DNA of 64,000 bases from Rhizomys pruinosus (Eukaryota; Chordata; Mammalia; Rodentia; Spalacidae). This document shows, one piece after another, positions 42,491 to 52,679 of the stretch; position 1 is the first letter of the stretch; each line of letters starts with the position of its first letter. The stretch lies in contig VZQC01006609.1 of NCBI GenBank assembly GCA_009823505.1, positions 525,372-589,371 of the forward strand, given 5' to 3'. The translations under genes and the position numbers were made by a program. The notes under the pieces were generated by a model. That model had not been told where the DNA came from. It searched no databases and saw only the letters and a program-made list of their open reading frames with translations.

Positions 42491-42674
42491 TTTTTTGGGG
42501 GGTGTCTTTTTGAAACAGGGTCTCCCCCCCAAAAAAAATGAAACAGGGTCTCCCTGAAGCCACAGCTGTCCTGGAACTCTCTATGTAGGCCAGGCTGGCC
42601 TTGAACTCACAGAGACCCACCTGCTTCTGCCTCCTGAGTGCTGGGATTAAAGGTGTGCACCACCACGCCAGGCC
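42491..42674 (-). mobile_element. B1 SINE, antisense, with duplicated 3' end and TSD
   Basis: Full B1 in reverse whose 3' end is present twice: 'tgaaacagggtctccc' at 42511-42526 and 42539-42554, separated by C and A runs. TSD 'aaacacattttc' at 42479-42490 and 42675-42686 encloses the whole unit, so the duplication was there at insertion or arose within it later. Confidence 0.93.
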
Positions 42675-42686
42675 AAACACATTTTC

Positions 42687-43974
42687 AACATGATACTTTC
42701 AGTCTGTGATGAGATCCTTGGGCCCCATTGTAAATGATGGAAATGAATTTAAAATTCATGGCTTCAGCTGAAGGTACCTTTGGAAGCATCTAGAAAAGTC
42801 TGATCTTTAAAACCATCAGGTAAGACGACCTAGGATGGGAAGATGGGTGGAAAACAGAAGAAAGGATCAGTCTGAGGCCTGGGGCCCCCAACAGTCTAAG
42901 GAGGAGGTGACAAGGTAAGAAGTGGGGAGCCAGAAAGATTATTCTAGAAGAAGGGAGTGGGCACTGGGATGTCTGAGGAAATGAGACTGGCCCTGGGACC
43001 TGGGTGGGTAACCTCATCGTGGGAGACTTGACAAGGGGCTCCATTGCAGCAGAGAAGAGAAAATGGCCAGGGATGTTAGAATCAAGAGACAGGATTGTGG
43101 GATGCTCTGTGGTTCAGAGCGTGTGGGGCGGGGGATAACTGGGGTAGGAGGAACAGCCTAGCTAAAGGTCCTAGGGAACAAGGGACTCAGAGCAGGAGAG
43201 AGAGGACAGTAGAAATGCAGGTGCTGGGGAAGATCTGGGGGCGTGAAAGATGGAACTGTAGCCACGAGGAACAGAGATGAGGGTCTGTGCTACACTGCCC
43301 AGGAGTCATGTGGTGTCGATTGAAATAGCCCAGGGAAGGAGGAGCTGTCACAACTCAGTGACAGCAATACTGAAGAATGACAGGGCGGCTCGTGCCATGC
43401 CCAGGTTCCAGGCTGCGCACAGTTCTAGAGACGGCGGACAATGGTGCTCATCTTCTTGGAGCTCTGGACGGGGGAAAGGACCAGCAGCACCTAGGTCAGG
43501 GAAGTCAGATGTGGCCGGGTGGCTTCAGGGACTTAGAGCAAACCAGGGAGCACTGTGGCCCTACATGAAACCTGGCAGGGCGGTGCACCGGACTTGCTCA
43601 TCCAGAGCTGTCCCTCAGTCCTCTGGCTCTGCTCTCTGATGCAGGGGGACTGACTCCTGCAGATGTGTCTCTTGTCCTCCAGGTCAGTGAGTTTCTAACT
43701 AGGGGGCTGAAGGGAGGCAGTGGTAAGAAACCAGGAAGGGGGAGAGGAGCCCAGGCTGCCCCTCCCCACCTAGGGGTCATTTCCTCTGTGCTGGCCCAGC
43801 CCACAACTCCCAACCAGGGGTCTTGATTTCTTTCCGTGCCCCTCCAGTCTAGGGTGCTGTGGCCAGGGGCCAGCACCAGCCTCTACCCTTGCACACCATT
43901 GGGCCACCTTCTCAGCCGCTCCATCACTTATGGAGCCAATGCCTCACACATAACCTTCCTGCCGTAACCCCTTG
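42687..43974. other. Unique sequence without a recognised gene
   Basis: About 1.3 kb without recognised repeats. A 120-codon plus frame (43277-43639) and a 92-codon minus frame overlap; no domains. Confidence 0.4.
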
Positions 43975-44165
43975 TCCTGGATAGCTTCAGTTATCAACTT
44001 GACATGCCTGGGAAGAGAGAGCGTCCACTGGGGAATTTCCTCTATGGGACTGACCTGTGGGCAGGTCTGTGGGGCATCTTCTTGATGTTTGAGTAATATG
44101 GAAGGGCCCAGAGCACTGTGGGTAATCAGCTTTTCTGAACTCGTGTCTTCACAGGTCAGTGTACG
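43975..44165 (-). mobile_element. Possible LTR-like fragment, family B, antisense
   Basis: 'cagttatcaacttgacatgc' is the reverse of the 'gtcaagttgacaa' end seen at 2013-2378; the following 100 bases are diverged. Weak call. Confidence 0.35.
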
Positions 44166-44754
44166 TGGTATCTCCCGCTGAGCTGTGACAAAGATGAAAA
44201 GAGGTCATTGATATCAATGAGCAGTCTGGGACTCACCATACATAGACAGTGGACGCACAGACACTGGAGGAAGATGGGAGTTGAAGGTTCAGGCTCAATC
44301 CATTCCTACTCGGTGCTGCACGCTGAGGACAGCCCTTTCTAGGCTGAGCTCCTGAGAGAGTGGGCAGCCTCAGAGCATCGGTGACTGGTGTGAAGGGACA
44401 TAGCAGAGAGGCCTGACAGGGGCTTCCATAGGAGCTACGCCTGAGCTGACTGACAGGAGGACCGGCTTCCCATTCCAGGAGAGCAACAGACTCCGAACTC
44501 ACATCACTTCTCAGTGTCTTGGCACAGGGTGACCATGCCAATGCCGAATGACAGCATGGCATGCCCTCGACCATGTGGTCCCTCTCTCTGGTGCTGGGTG
44601 AACACTCTCCACTTGGGCCTTCTTTCCACTCCTCCCAACATGTGCATGGAACTGCCACTGTTAACACCCAAGTCCCCATTTTACAAGATGGGGGCTTCAG
44701 CACTGGGGACTACATGAAAACCAGGTATAGAAAGAGGATGCAGGGGAGAAGGCC
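44166..44754. other. Unique sequence without a recognised gene
   Basis: A 156-codon minus frame (44233-44703) without known domain, overlapped by plus frames. Confidence 0.4.
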
Positions 44755-44990
44755 AGGGGCAGAGGGCAGAGGGCAGGGGGCAGAGGGCAGGGGGCAGGGG
44801 GCAGAGGGCAGGGGGCAGGGAGCAGAGGGCAGAGGGCAGAGGGCAGAGGGCAGGGGGCAGGGGGCAGAGGGCAGGGGGCAGGGGGCAGAAGGCAGGGGGC
44901 AGGGAGCAGAGGGCAGAGGGCAGAGGGCAGAGGGCAGGGGGCAGAGGGCAGGGGGCAGGGGGCAGGGGGCAGGGGGCAGAGGGCAGAGGG
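44755..44990 (+). repeat. 7-bp minisatellite (RGGGCAG)n, about 34 units
   Basis: Near-perfect heptamer array of AGGGCAG and GGGGCAG units. G-runs of 3-5 every seven bases, separated by CA or CAGA, meet the usual G-quadruplex pattern on the plus strand; the complement is C-rich. Seven being prime to three, Pro/Leu/Cys or Gly/Gln/Arg frames arise in every phase and are not genes. Confidence 0.97.
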
Positions 44991-46320
44991 CCTAGCACAT
45001 GATTTTCCTTGAATGGCTTTACAGCCAGGTGGCCTATGGGGTCCCAGTGGAGTGTGCCCCATCAACCACAGGTATATTCACTTCCTGCTGCAGATTTGCA
45101 GTGGCCCGTGTGTCTGGGTGAATAGTGTGACTTCCACAGAGGCAGGGTAGGGATGGGGTTTGAGGAGAGGATGTAGGACTGACCATAGAGGCCAAGGCTG
45201 GTGAGTACCATAGGGATTCTCAATACTGGCTTGGAACAGGCAGCCTCCGACCTTCGGTCTTGGGGTTGGGAATGGCAAGCAGCCGGCTCATGGGAGTGTC
45301 CCTCTCCACTAGCTTTTCCCACTGTGTCTGCAGCAGGTTGTGGTTATCAGAGTCACAACAACAACAACAACAAAAACAGTGACTTGCCCAAGCCCGACCC
45401 TGCACCCACAAACCCCGGAAAACTCCACAGCCTTGGGGAGAGGTCGAACATTGGGCTTCAGGGAAGATGCTCAGGTCTCCGGGTACTTTGTGATTTTCTG
45501 CAGGCTTAGCTAAAATCAGTCTGCAGAAGCTCTTCGGGAGCCTCTTAGGTCCTGCCTTCTCCCCTAGCCTACCTGAGGGCTTCTCTGAGGAGAAGTGGTT
45601 GCATAGGCATGGGTGTGCCCTGGCCATTCACAAGGACCATGTCTGCTGCCCTGTGCCCTGTGCAGCCTTCCTTGTCCACCCACCCCCACCCCCACCCCCA
45701 CACATATCTGATGAATCTGAGGCATCCAGCTTGCCCCTGCTAGACGGATGCTCCATCTTTATTTCTCCATATGGAGGTGAGATTTAGTGATGGGGTGAGA
45801 AGATCAGGCTGAGGGAGGCAGAAGCATCTGATGAAGAAGGAGGGGGCTGCCCAAGCTACTGCCACAGCGGGAGTCCCCACCTCTGGAATCATACGAGGTG
45901 GCAAAGCTGGGGCAGATCCCCTCTGAGTTGTCCCCAGAGTGCAGCTCCCTTGCTGCAGACCTAGCCCTGGTACAGGAAGATCTTAAATTCACCCCATCTC
46001 CCAGGATCCACCTCCCCAGATATGGGGTCCCACCCCAGACACAGCTGGGGAAAGGGCTCTCCCTGAGCCTGGGCTCCTGTCCCTAAGCTGTTGATGAAGG
46101 GTACCGTCAAGGAAGCCATATTCTTAGAGCCACTGACGTTTATCAGCTGGTGCAGACACAGACCTGCTCCTCTAGGCCCTGTGCATAACCTGTGAGCAGG
46201 GGAGTGAGCCTTCAAGAGCTGGCTGTACCCTTAGGCTGTGCAGTCCTGCCCCAGCGTGTCTTGGAGGAGAAACTGAGGCCTATGGTGTTTGCCATGGGCT
46301 GGTTTGACTTTCTATCAGAA
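44991..46320. other. Unique sequence without a recognised gene
   Basis: Contains (CAA)n at about 45356-45375 and an imperfect (CCCCA)n near 45677-45700. A 135-codon minus frame (45220-45627) reads through the CAA run and is discounted. Confidence 0.4.
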
Positions 46321-46324
46321 TTTT

Positions 46325-46472
46325 TTTTTTTTTGTCTTTTCGAGACGGGGTCTCCCTATAGCCCCAGCTGTCCTGGTCTGTAGACCAGGCTGGCCTTGAA
46401 CTCACAGAGATCCGCCTGCCTCTGCCACCCGAGTGCTGGAATTAAAGGCGTATCCCCCCCCCCCCCCGGCGT
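46325..46472 (-). mobile_element. B1 SINE, antisense, with TSD
   Basis: T-rich tail, 'cgagacggggtctccctata' to 'ggaattaaaggcgtatcccc' with a run of about 15 C near the 5' end. Missing about ten bases after 'ctgtcctgg'. TSD 'tttctatcagaatttt' at 46309-46324 and 46473-46488. Confidence 0.93.
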
Positions 46473-46584
46473 TTTCTATCAGAATTTTACTGTCTTTGAA
46501 GTCCAGCCTGGGACCCCTCCAGGATCCACAGCTGCTGTTACAAAGTTCCCTGAGTGAAAGCCACAGCGATAACCAAAGAAGTGG

Positions 46585-46775
46585 CCACTTAGTAAGCTCT
46601 TTGCACACAGGGTCTCACTGAATCTCCCTGAAACTCCTCCTGTGGGTAGCCTGTGCTACAGACAAGGAATCTAGACTCCAGGAGGTTGAATCCTCTTGGC
46701 AAAATCACACAGCCAGTAAGCCATTCTTCTTGGATTCCTGAGCCAGGTCTGCTGGATTCTATGATTACTGCCCCA
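46585..46775 (-). mobile_element. MIR, antisense
   Basis: 'aagctctttgcacacagggt', 'ctacagacaaggaatctaga', 'caaaatcacacagccagtaa' and 'gagccaggtctgctggattc' keep the full antisense MIR order over about 190 bases. Confidence 0.65.
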
Positions 46776-47565
46776 TGTCTCTAGGGCTCTGGGAGGCTGC
46801 TGGGGAATGGGGCTCACTTTCTCCCTCAATACACACTTTTTGAGAGAACCTACCCCACATCAGGCCTCCCATCAGGCCTTGGGCTGACAGTGTTGATTCA
46901 GACCGGGACTGGAAACCCTGTTGGTTGGCTGGTTAGATAAAGAACCTTGGGAATCAGCTCAGCTTGCATTAGCTCAGTTGTTAACCTTTAACTTGTCACA
47001 CCACAGGTCCTTCCCCTCCCCCTCTGAGCCTGGCCCCAGAGGCTGAGCTAATGGGCTGATGGCTGGGACAGGGCTCAGGGAGCTTGTTAAGTGCTCTGTG
47101 TGCACAGACCCCATTAAAGCCATTATCAGCAGGCTGGGCGGGCATCACTTTGTAAGTGGACACAGAGTGACCACAGATGGACACCCTACTGAGGTCTGTG
47201 GCTGTGGAGAAGAGTGGCCCCCTCTCTAAGCAGCTCTCACCTTGCTCCCCCCCACCTTGACACGTCAGGTCAACCTTTCCAGGCCCACCAAACCAGCCAG
47301 CCCCTACCAAGGGTCCAACATCTTGCCCGTTTACTAATGTTCCCTAATGGGCCCATTTAGCAGCCCTGTCTAGACGGTAACCATGTGAGCTAATTACTGT
47401 TGCTTTTCCAGCTCTAACCAGGCTCTGCAATCAGCACCTGTAAGTGTCTCTGCAGCTCAGGCATTGTCCTACCCTGGCCCCTTTAAGAGGAGACTGCACC
47501 TATGAACACAGACTTGGAGCCAGGGAGGATAGGATAGACTCTCCAATGGGCCTTTAGCCTAAGGC
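46776..47565. other. Unique sequence with a candidate conserved block
   Basis: No gene. At 47330-47460 'gtttactaatgttccctaat', 'gagctaattactgttgcttt' and 'ctgcaatcagcacctgtaag' form an AT-richer, repeat-free block of enhancer-like appearance. Confidence 0.35.
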
Positions 47566-48579
47566 TCAGGGAGCCACAGGGCCAAGTCTCTGGACACACT
47601 GGGGACCAGGGAATTCATGGCTGCTCTGTACTTAGTCCTATTGAGCCATCCTCCAAGGACAGTGGAAAGATGGAATGGGACCCTGTCAGGGCCATTGAGT
47701 TAGGTTCCACACTGGTAGGGGAGACAACAACCCACAGTTTCAGCCCTCATGTTAGAGGAGCAGGTAGACATCTATACCTGGAGGTCACTTGGGAACCTCA
47801 AAACCATCTCTATCCAGGTGAATAATCGCATCTTCTCTTCATCCAGAGTCTGCAACTTCACATGCCAGGCCTCTGGCCACTTAGGGCAGGATGTTGTGTC
47901 ATTCTTCCCCACCAGATCCCAGCCAAGCCAGCAGCATAAATGAGCCCACTAGTTGGACACGAGTCCTTATCTTGGTACCTGCATGGCCACTGCGTGTATG
48001 GTTTTGGATTTGGGGCCCATGTGCTAATGGCTTTGCTGCCGAGGAGCAGTGAACCTTCAGGAGGTGGAGCCAGAGGAAGGAAACAGGGGTGTGTCCCAGA
48101 TCCCTCTCCCTAGTTGCCACGTGGGGTACAAGTTTTCTCTGCTCACACCCATGCCATGATGAAGGGCCCAAACCGCCGTGAACAGGAAAGCTCAGCAACT
48201 TCTAGCTAAAACATGTTTCCTTCTCACAAGCTGATTGGCTTAAGTGTTTGCCACAGGGACAGAAAACTGACAGACGCAGCCACGCTCCTGGCACATGTTG
48301 TCACCATCGTCACATGACTGCTGTGTGGTTTCCCCAGCACACCCTGTCCCCCAACTCTAGCCTCTCCCTTGACGACTATTCCGTCTCAATCCATGTGATG
48401 CACAGAGCTAAGGAGATCATTCTAAAACATCAGTGTTACTTGCTCATTTGAATCCCTTCACTCATGGGCCATCCGAGGATGACAGATGACATTTAAGTGT
48501 CTTCGTAAACTTCGAAGGCACTGCAGTATCTCCTCGACCCTTCCTTCTTCTGACTCCAAGCCATGACCCCACATGATAT
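47566..48579 (+). repeat. Direct duplication, copy 1 (1014 bp)
   Basis: Starts 'tcagggagccacagggccaa' and ends 'cccacatgatat' immediately before the N. Copy 2 is at a constant offset of 1015. All frames compared between the copies are identical. Most simply the same contig end placed twice. Confidence 0.95.
47945..48276 (+). mobile_element. Probable rodent LTR-like repeat (copy 1 of duplication)
   Basis: 'ggcttaagtgtttgccacag' with 'ggacagaaaactgac' is the typical end of an ORR1/MT-type LTR (ttttgtcacagcgacagaaa, then actgac). Diverged upstream part. Repeated at 48960-49291 by the duplication. Confidence 0.45.
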
Positions 48580-48580
48580 N
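48580..48580. other. Assembly gap (single N)
   Basis: The only ambiguous base in the window. It lies exactly at the junction of the two 1014-bp copies, so it marks a contig join and not a sequencing ambiguity. Confidence 0.98.
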
Positions 48581-49594
48581 TCAGGGAGCCACAGGGCCAA
48601 GTCTCTGGACACACTGGGGACCAGGGAATTCATGGCTGCTCTGTACTTAGTCCTATTGAGCCATCCTCCAAGGACAGTGGAAAGATGGAATGGGACCCTG
48701 TCAGGGCCATTGAGTTAGGTTCCACACTGGTAGGGGAGACAACAACCCACAGTTTCAGCCCTCATGTTAGAGGAGCAGGTAGACATCTATACCTGGAGGT
48801 CACTTGGGAACCTCAAAACCATCTCTATCCAGGTGAATAATCGCATCTTCTCTTCATCCAGAGTCTGCAACTTCACATGCCAGGCCTCTGGCCACTTAGG
48901 GCAGGATGTTGTGTCATTCTTCCCCACCAGATCCCAGCCAAGCCAGCAGCATAAATGAGCCCACTAGTTGGACACGAGTCCTTATCTTGGTACCTGCATG
49001 GCCACTGCGTGTATGGTTTTGGATTTGGGGCCCATGTGCTAATGGCTTTGCTGCCGAGGAGCAGTGAACCTTCAGGAGGTGGAGCCAGAGGAAGGAAACA
49101 GGGGTGTGTCCCAGATCCCTCTCCCTAGTTGCCACGTGGGGTACAAGTTTTCTCTGCTCACACCCATGCCATGATGAAGGGCCCAAACCGCCGTGAACAG
49201 GAAAGCTCAGCAACTTCTAGCTAAAACATGTTTCCTTCTCACAAGCTGATTGGCTTAAGTGTTTGCCACAGGGACAGAAAACTGACAGACGCAGCCACGC
49301 TCCTGGCACATGTTGTCACCATCGTCACATGACTGCTGTGTGGTTTCCCCAGCACACCCTGTCCCCCAACTCTAGCCTCTCCCTTGACGACTATTCCGTC
49401 TCAATCCATGTGATGCACAGAGCTAAGGAGATCATTCTAAAACATCAGTGTTACTTGCTCATTTGAATCCCTTCACTCATGGGCCATCCGAGGATGACAG
49501 ATGACATTTAAGTGTCTTCGTAAACTTCGAAGGCACTGCAGTATCTCCTCGACCCTTCCTTCTTCTGACTCCAAGCCATGACCCCACATGATAT
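48581..49594 (+). repeat. Direct duplication, copy 2 (1014 bp)
   Basis: Identical to 47566-48579 by all positions compared, including three frames repeated residue for residue (47749, 47899 and 48248 families). Unique sequence resumes at 49595 with 'tcttccctctgagtgggcca'. Confidence 0.95.
48960..49291 (+). mobile_element. Probable rodent LTR-like repeat (copy 2 of duplication)
   Basis: Same sequence as 47945-48276, carried by the duplication; not an independent insertion. Confidence 0.45.
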
Positions 49595-49868
49595 TCTTCC
49601 CTCTGAGTGGGCCATGCTTTCTTCCACCCCTGGGTCTTTGCACATGCTATTTTCTTTCCTTTCCATGCCTGCACAGCTGGGCTTCTTTACTGGGCACGCC
49701 ACCTACTGATGCATAGTCAGTCGAATTAGTTGGAACCCACAATAAGGCACGTCTGTTTAAGAAATGTGTGCATCCTGGATGAGAGCTTAAAAGAGGGGAT
49801 GAACAGATGGGGTTGTGGTAGCACCCACCCCAGCTGTGCAGAGTTGGGCACGTGGCCTCTGAGAGTGC
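49595..49868. other. Unique sequence
   Basis: Nothing recognised. Confidence 0.35.
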
Positions 49869-49990
49869 CTTGCCCCAGATCAGATGGAAAAACAGTGTTT
49901 ATCTCATGGCGTGCTCATGAGGATTAAATGGGGTATCTCAGGGCCTTCGACACCTAGTCAAGGGCCTAGTCCATGGTTGCTGTGATGTGG
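49869..49990 (+). mobile_element. MIR fragment
   Basis: 'atctcatggcgtgctcatga', 'ggattaaatggggtatctca' and 'gggcctagtccatggttgct' follow the MIR 3' order (ctcatagggttgttgtgagg, attaaatgag, gtgcctggca). Confidence 0.55.
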
Positions 49991-50839
49991 CTGGCTTGGT
50001 GGCCAGAGATGCCCTCTCCCTTCCCCCTCAGCCTGGCAGACTCCAGTCCTAGCAACGTGATTGGCTCCTCAGGGGTGGGGAAGGAAGACCACCAGAAGAG
50101 GAACCCTAAGGTTGTGAGTGATGGACAGGTCCTTCCTAAATTGTGCTGCTACATCTAAGAATGGTGGCCGTGGGGTTGACGGGGGCTACATCCTGACACC
50201 CCTTTCCCTTCTCTAACGTTGGAGACAGGGGTAGAGCATGCGAGAACTTGCCCCCTCCTGCAATCACCCAGGGAGAACAGTGTGGCTATCGATGGCACAA
50301 GGACCCTCTAGGATGAGCCAGGTTCTATCACCCCCTCCTGCCCTCCGCTCATCCTTGGGGCTCCAGGCTGGACCCTGAACAACCCTGGAGAGTCCAGAGC
50401 CACCACATGTTCATCTGTCATTTGCCTCAGAGGTCCAGAAAAACTAGGAGTCCTGGTCTGTCCTGAAAAGTCAGGCTGGCCCAGCTCTCTGAAGACCTGA
50501 GCCAGGTCCTTCTCCCCTGGTGGCAGGGAAGCAGGCAGTCACCACGGGCATCCTGAAGCTTCTCCAACTGTGCCCTGCTCTACCTACTGCCCAGTGTCCA
50601 CATCATGGGGTCAGATCGCCAACCAACTTGAAAACTCCACTGTGCCTGGATCCTCAGGCTCTGTGGTCCAAGTCAGAATCCAGCCCAACATCCTGTCCTC
50701 ACTGACAGCCCAGCCAGGTGCTGTCCCCTGAACCACAGAGCCCCTGCTCCTAGCTGGGCTTGAGTGGACGTCCCCCTCCCTGCACCCTGCCTGGTCACTT
50801 TGGCCACCCCTTCCTTCCTCATGTTCCTCTGAGACAGAT
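49991..50839. other. Unique sequence without a recognised gene
   Basis: Only short frames (about 60 codons). No repeat recognised. Confidence 0.4.
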
Positions 50840-51050
50840 TCGCATCTCCTTAGGCATCAATTATTAACTCGTTCCAGCTACATTAAGCCTGGGCGATCTC
50901 CTGGCTCTTTCGTCGTTCTCCCTGGGGCAGGCCTACAGCTGGGACAACAAGACCTGGAGCAGAGCCTGCCCTTCAGACAGCCCAACTGTACAGAGCCTCC
51001 ACTAAAGGACCCTTTGACCATTAAATTAAACAGAGAGAAACTGGGGCCCA
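50840..51050. promoter_or_regulatory. Candidate conserved non-coding block
   Basis: 'aggcatcaattattaactcg', 'cagctacattaagcctgggc' and 'gaccattaaattaaacagag' in repeat-free DNA. AATTATTAA and TTAAATTAA are homeodomain-like. Inference only. Confidence 0.35.
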
Positions 51051-51523
51051 GGAAGGGATGAAGAGCTTGGGGTCTCTGCCCAACTGCTTCCGGGACATGA
51101 GATCTTCAGCAGGCCATGGGGCTCTGAGCCTGTCTTCCTGGAGCCACACTAGGATGCCCTGCGAGCCAGTGGGGTTAAGTGGTGCTTCCAAGGCCAGAAT
51201 TCAATGATCCAGAAAGCAGAGATGCATCCTGATGCTCCCAAACCAGTTCCATCCACAAGTCCAGTTTCCCAGTCCTATTCATGTTAATGGGTAAGGAAAT
51301 ACTCCACATCCATCCATCAAATAAATGCTCTTCCCAGAGAGTCGGAGTTGCCGAAAAAGCCTCTGAGAAGGCTTTCAGGGGAGAAACCTGCACAACCAGG
51401 ACTGGGCTAGGGGGCCCTAAATCATTTGATGGTAGGACCATCCAGACCTGCTGGGTTCTGGAGACCCTAAGATCTCACTGGCTTCTATAGAAGCTGTGGA
51501 GAGTTGAGCTGAGATTCTCCACA
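51051..51523. other. Unique sequence without a recognised gene
   Basis: Nothing recognised; short overlapping frames. Confidence 0.35.
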
Positions 51524-51579
51524 CTGTCCCCCAGGTGATGACCTGTCCCCCAGATGATGACCTGTCTCCAGGTGCTGAC
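51524..51579 (+). repeat. 19-bp tandem repeat, three copies
   Basis: CTGTCCCCCAGGTGATGAC, CTGTCCCCCAGATGATGAC, CTGTCTCCAGGTGCTGAC at 51524, 51543 and 51562; the last has one base deleted. Confidence 0.9.
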
Positions 51580-51619
51580 CTCAGGGGATCGAGCCTCGGG
51601 GAGTAAAGTTGGGTTTCCT

Positions 51620-51640
51620 GGGTTAGGGTTAGGGTTAAGG
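51620..51640 (+). repeat. Short TTAGGG telomere-like run
   Basis: GGGTTAGGGTTAGGGTTA: about three hexamers. Too short to be a telomere relic on its own; may be chance or a repair insertion. Confidence 0.75.
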
Positions 51641-51707
51641 AAGTCAAATGTACATGTAGGGTGGCCAGTTGAAAGTGTTAGAGGCTCAGGACCCCACAAA
51701 GTTGGTT

Positions 51708-51978
51708 CTTTTTTGGTTTGTTTGTATGTTTGTATGTTTTTTTGAGACAGGGTCACTCTTTAGTTCCAGCTGGCCTGAAGCTCACTATGTAGACCAGGCT
51801 GGCCTTTAACTCACAGAGATCTGCCTGCCTCTGCCTCCTGAGTGCTGAGATTAAAGGTGTGAACCACCACACCCAGCCTAAGACAGTTCTTAGCTGCCAC
51901 GTGGGTGCTGGGAATCGAACCTGGGTCCTCTGCAAGAGCAGTCAGTGCTCTTAACCACTGAGCCATCTCTCCAGCCCC
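51708..51978 (-). mobile_element. Chimeric B2-B1 SINE, antisense, with shared TSD
   Basis: Read on the minus strand: about 99 nt of B2 head (51978 to 51880), then a full B1 (51879 to about 51740), then an A-rich tail. No B2 3' part is present. One TSD, 'acaaagttggtt' (51696-51707 and 51979-51990), flanks the whole unit. Either a template-switch product inserted as one RNA, or a B1 that entered a B2 whose 3' end was later lost. Confidence 0.85.
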
Positions 51979-51990
51979 ACAAAGTTGGTT

Positions 51991-52209
51991 TTAAGCTCAA
52001 CATTTATTTTTACCAACTATACCCAGCTTAAACTTGCTATTGCATGAATCTTGCTAAATCTCTACCCCACGTGCCATCTTGCACAATTCCAATTTTTATA
52101 GCAGTGGAAAGTGAGACTCAAAGAGAGAGATTTCTTCTGTTTCTGGTACTTACCCAGGGTCATGTTCATTGGGAGTGAGGTTCCAAAGCTCACATTGTCA
52201 TTTCTTTCC
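51991..52209. other. Unique AT-richer sequence
   Basis: Nothing recognised. Confidence 0.35.
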
Positions 52210-52315
52210 TTCAGTCTTTTTGAGACAGGGTCTGGCCATATATCCCACACTAGCCTCTGCCTCCCAAGTGCTGGGATTACAGGTGTGTATGCCACCGTAT
52301 CCAGCTTCAAAGCAC
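52210..52315 (-). mobile_element. B1 SINE, antisense, internally deleted
   Basis: 'tttttgagacagggtctggc' is followed directly by 'ctagcctctgcctcccaagt' and 'gctgggattacaggtgtgta'. The middle third is missing. Confidence 0.75.
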
Positions 52316-52679
52316 AGCGTCAGCCATCATGGTGAACTCCTCCAGGGATAATAAGTGCATCTCCCTGGGTCCCAACTTCTGCTGCCAACAAGTGAAGCAT
52401 CCTGTATTGTTCTCAGCTTATTCTTGGAGAGGCCTTGCCTCCCAGGATGTCTGGGGCACAGGAGGACCTTGGTAAATAGGAGATCCCTTTGCCCTTCTTT
52501 TGCGTCCTTCCCTTACAGTTAGGAGGAAATCTTCACCCTTGCCTTCTCCAACAGAATGAATCAAGCTTCTCTAGTGGCACCCTCAGGGACACTGGCCATG
52601 TGGCTAGAGACGTGGCAGGGTGGAAGGTCACCCATCCTCTGCTTTGAACCCCTGGGGGACAGCCTCAAGTGAACCCTGC
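52316..52679. other. Unique sequence
   Basis: Nothing recognised. Confidence 0.35.

Noticed and set aside
44755..44990. CRISPR-like array or immunoglobulin switch-like repeat
   Set aside because: There are no spacers, the unit is only 7 bp, and the GAGCT/GGGGT pattern of switch regions is missing.
44561..45065. Gly/Gln/Arg- and Pro/Leu/Cys-rich frames of 105-144 codons
   Set aside because: They are translations of the 7-bp minisatellite, open in every phase because seven is not a multiple of three.
47566..49594. A recent segmental gene duplication giving paired proteins of 64, 99 and 67 residues
   Set aside because: The paired frames are short, part of the block is LTR-like, and the join is an N, so an assembly artefact is much more likely.
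51620..51640. Interstitial telomere from a chromosome fusion
   Set aside because: Only about three hexamers, without the head-to-head arrangement or degenerate flanks expected of a fusion.
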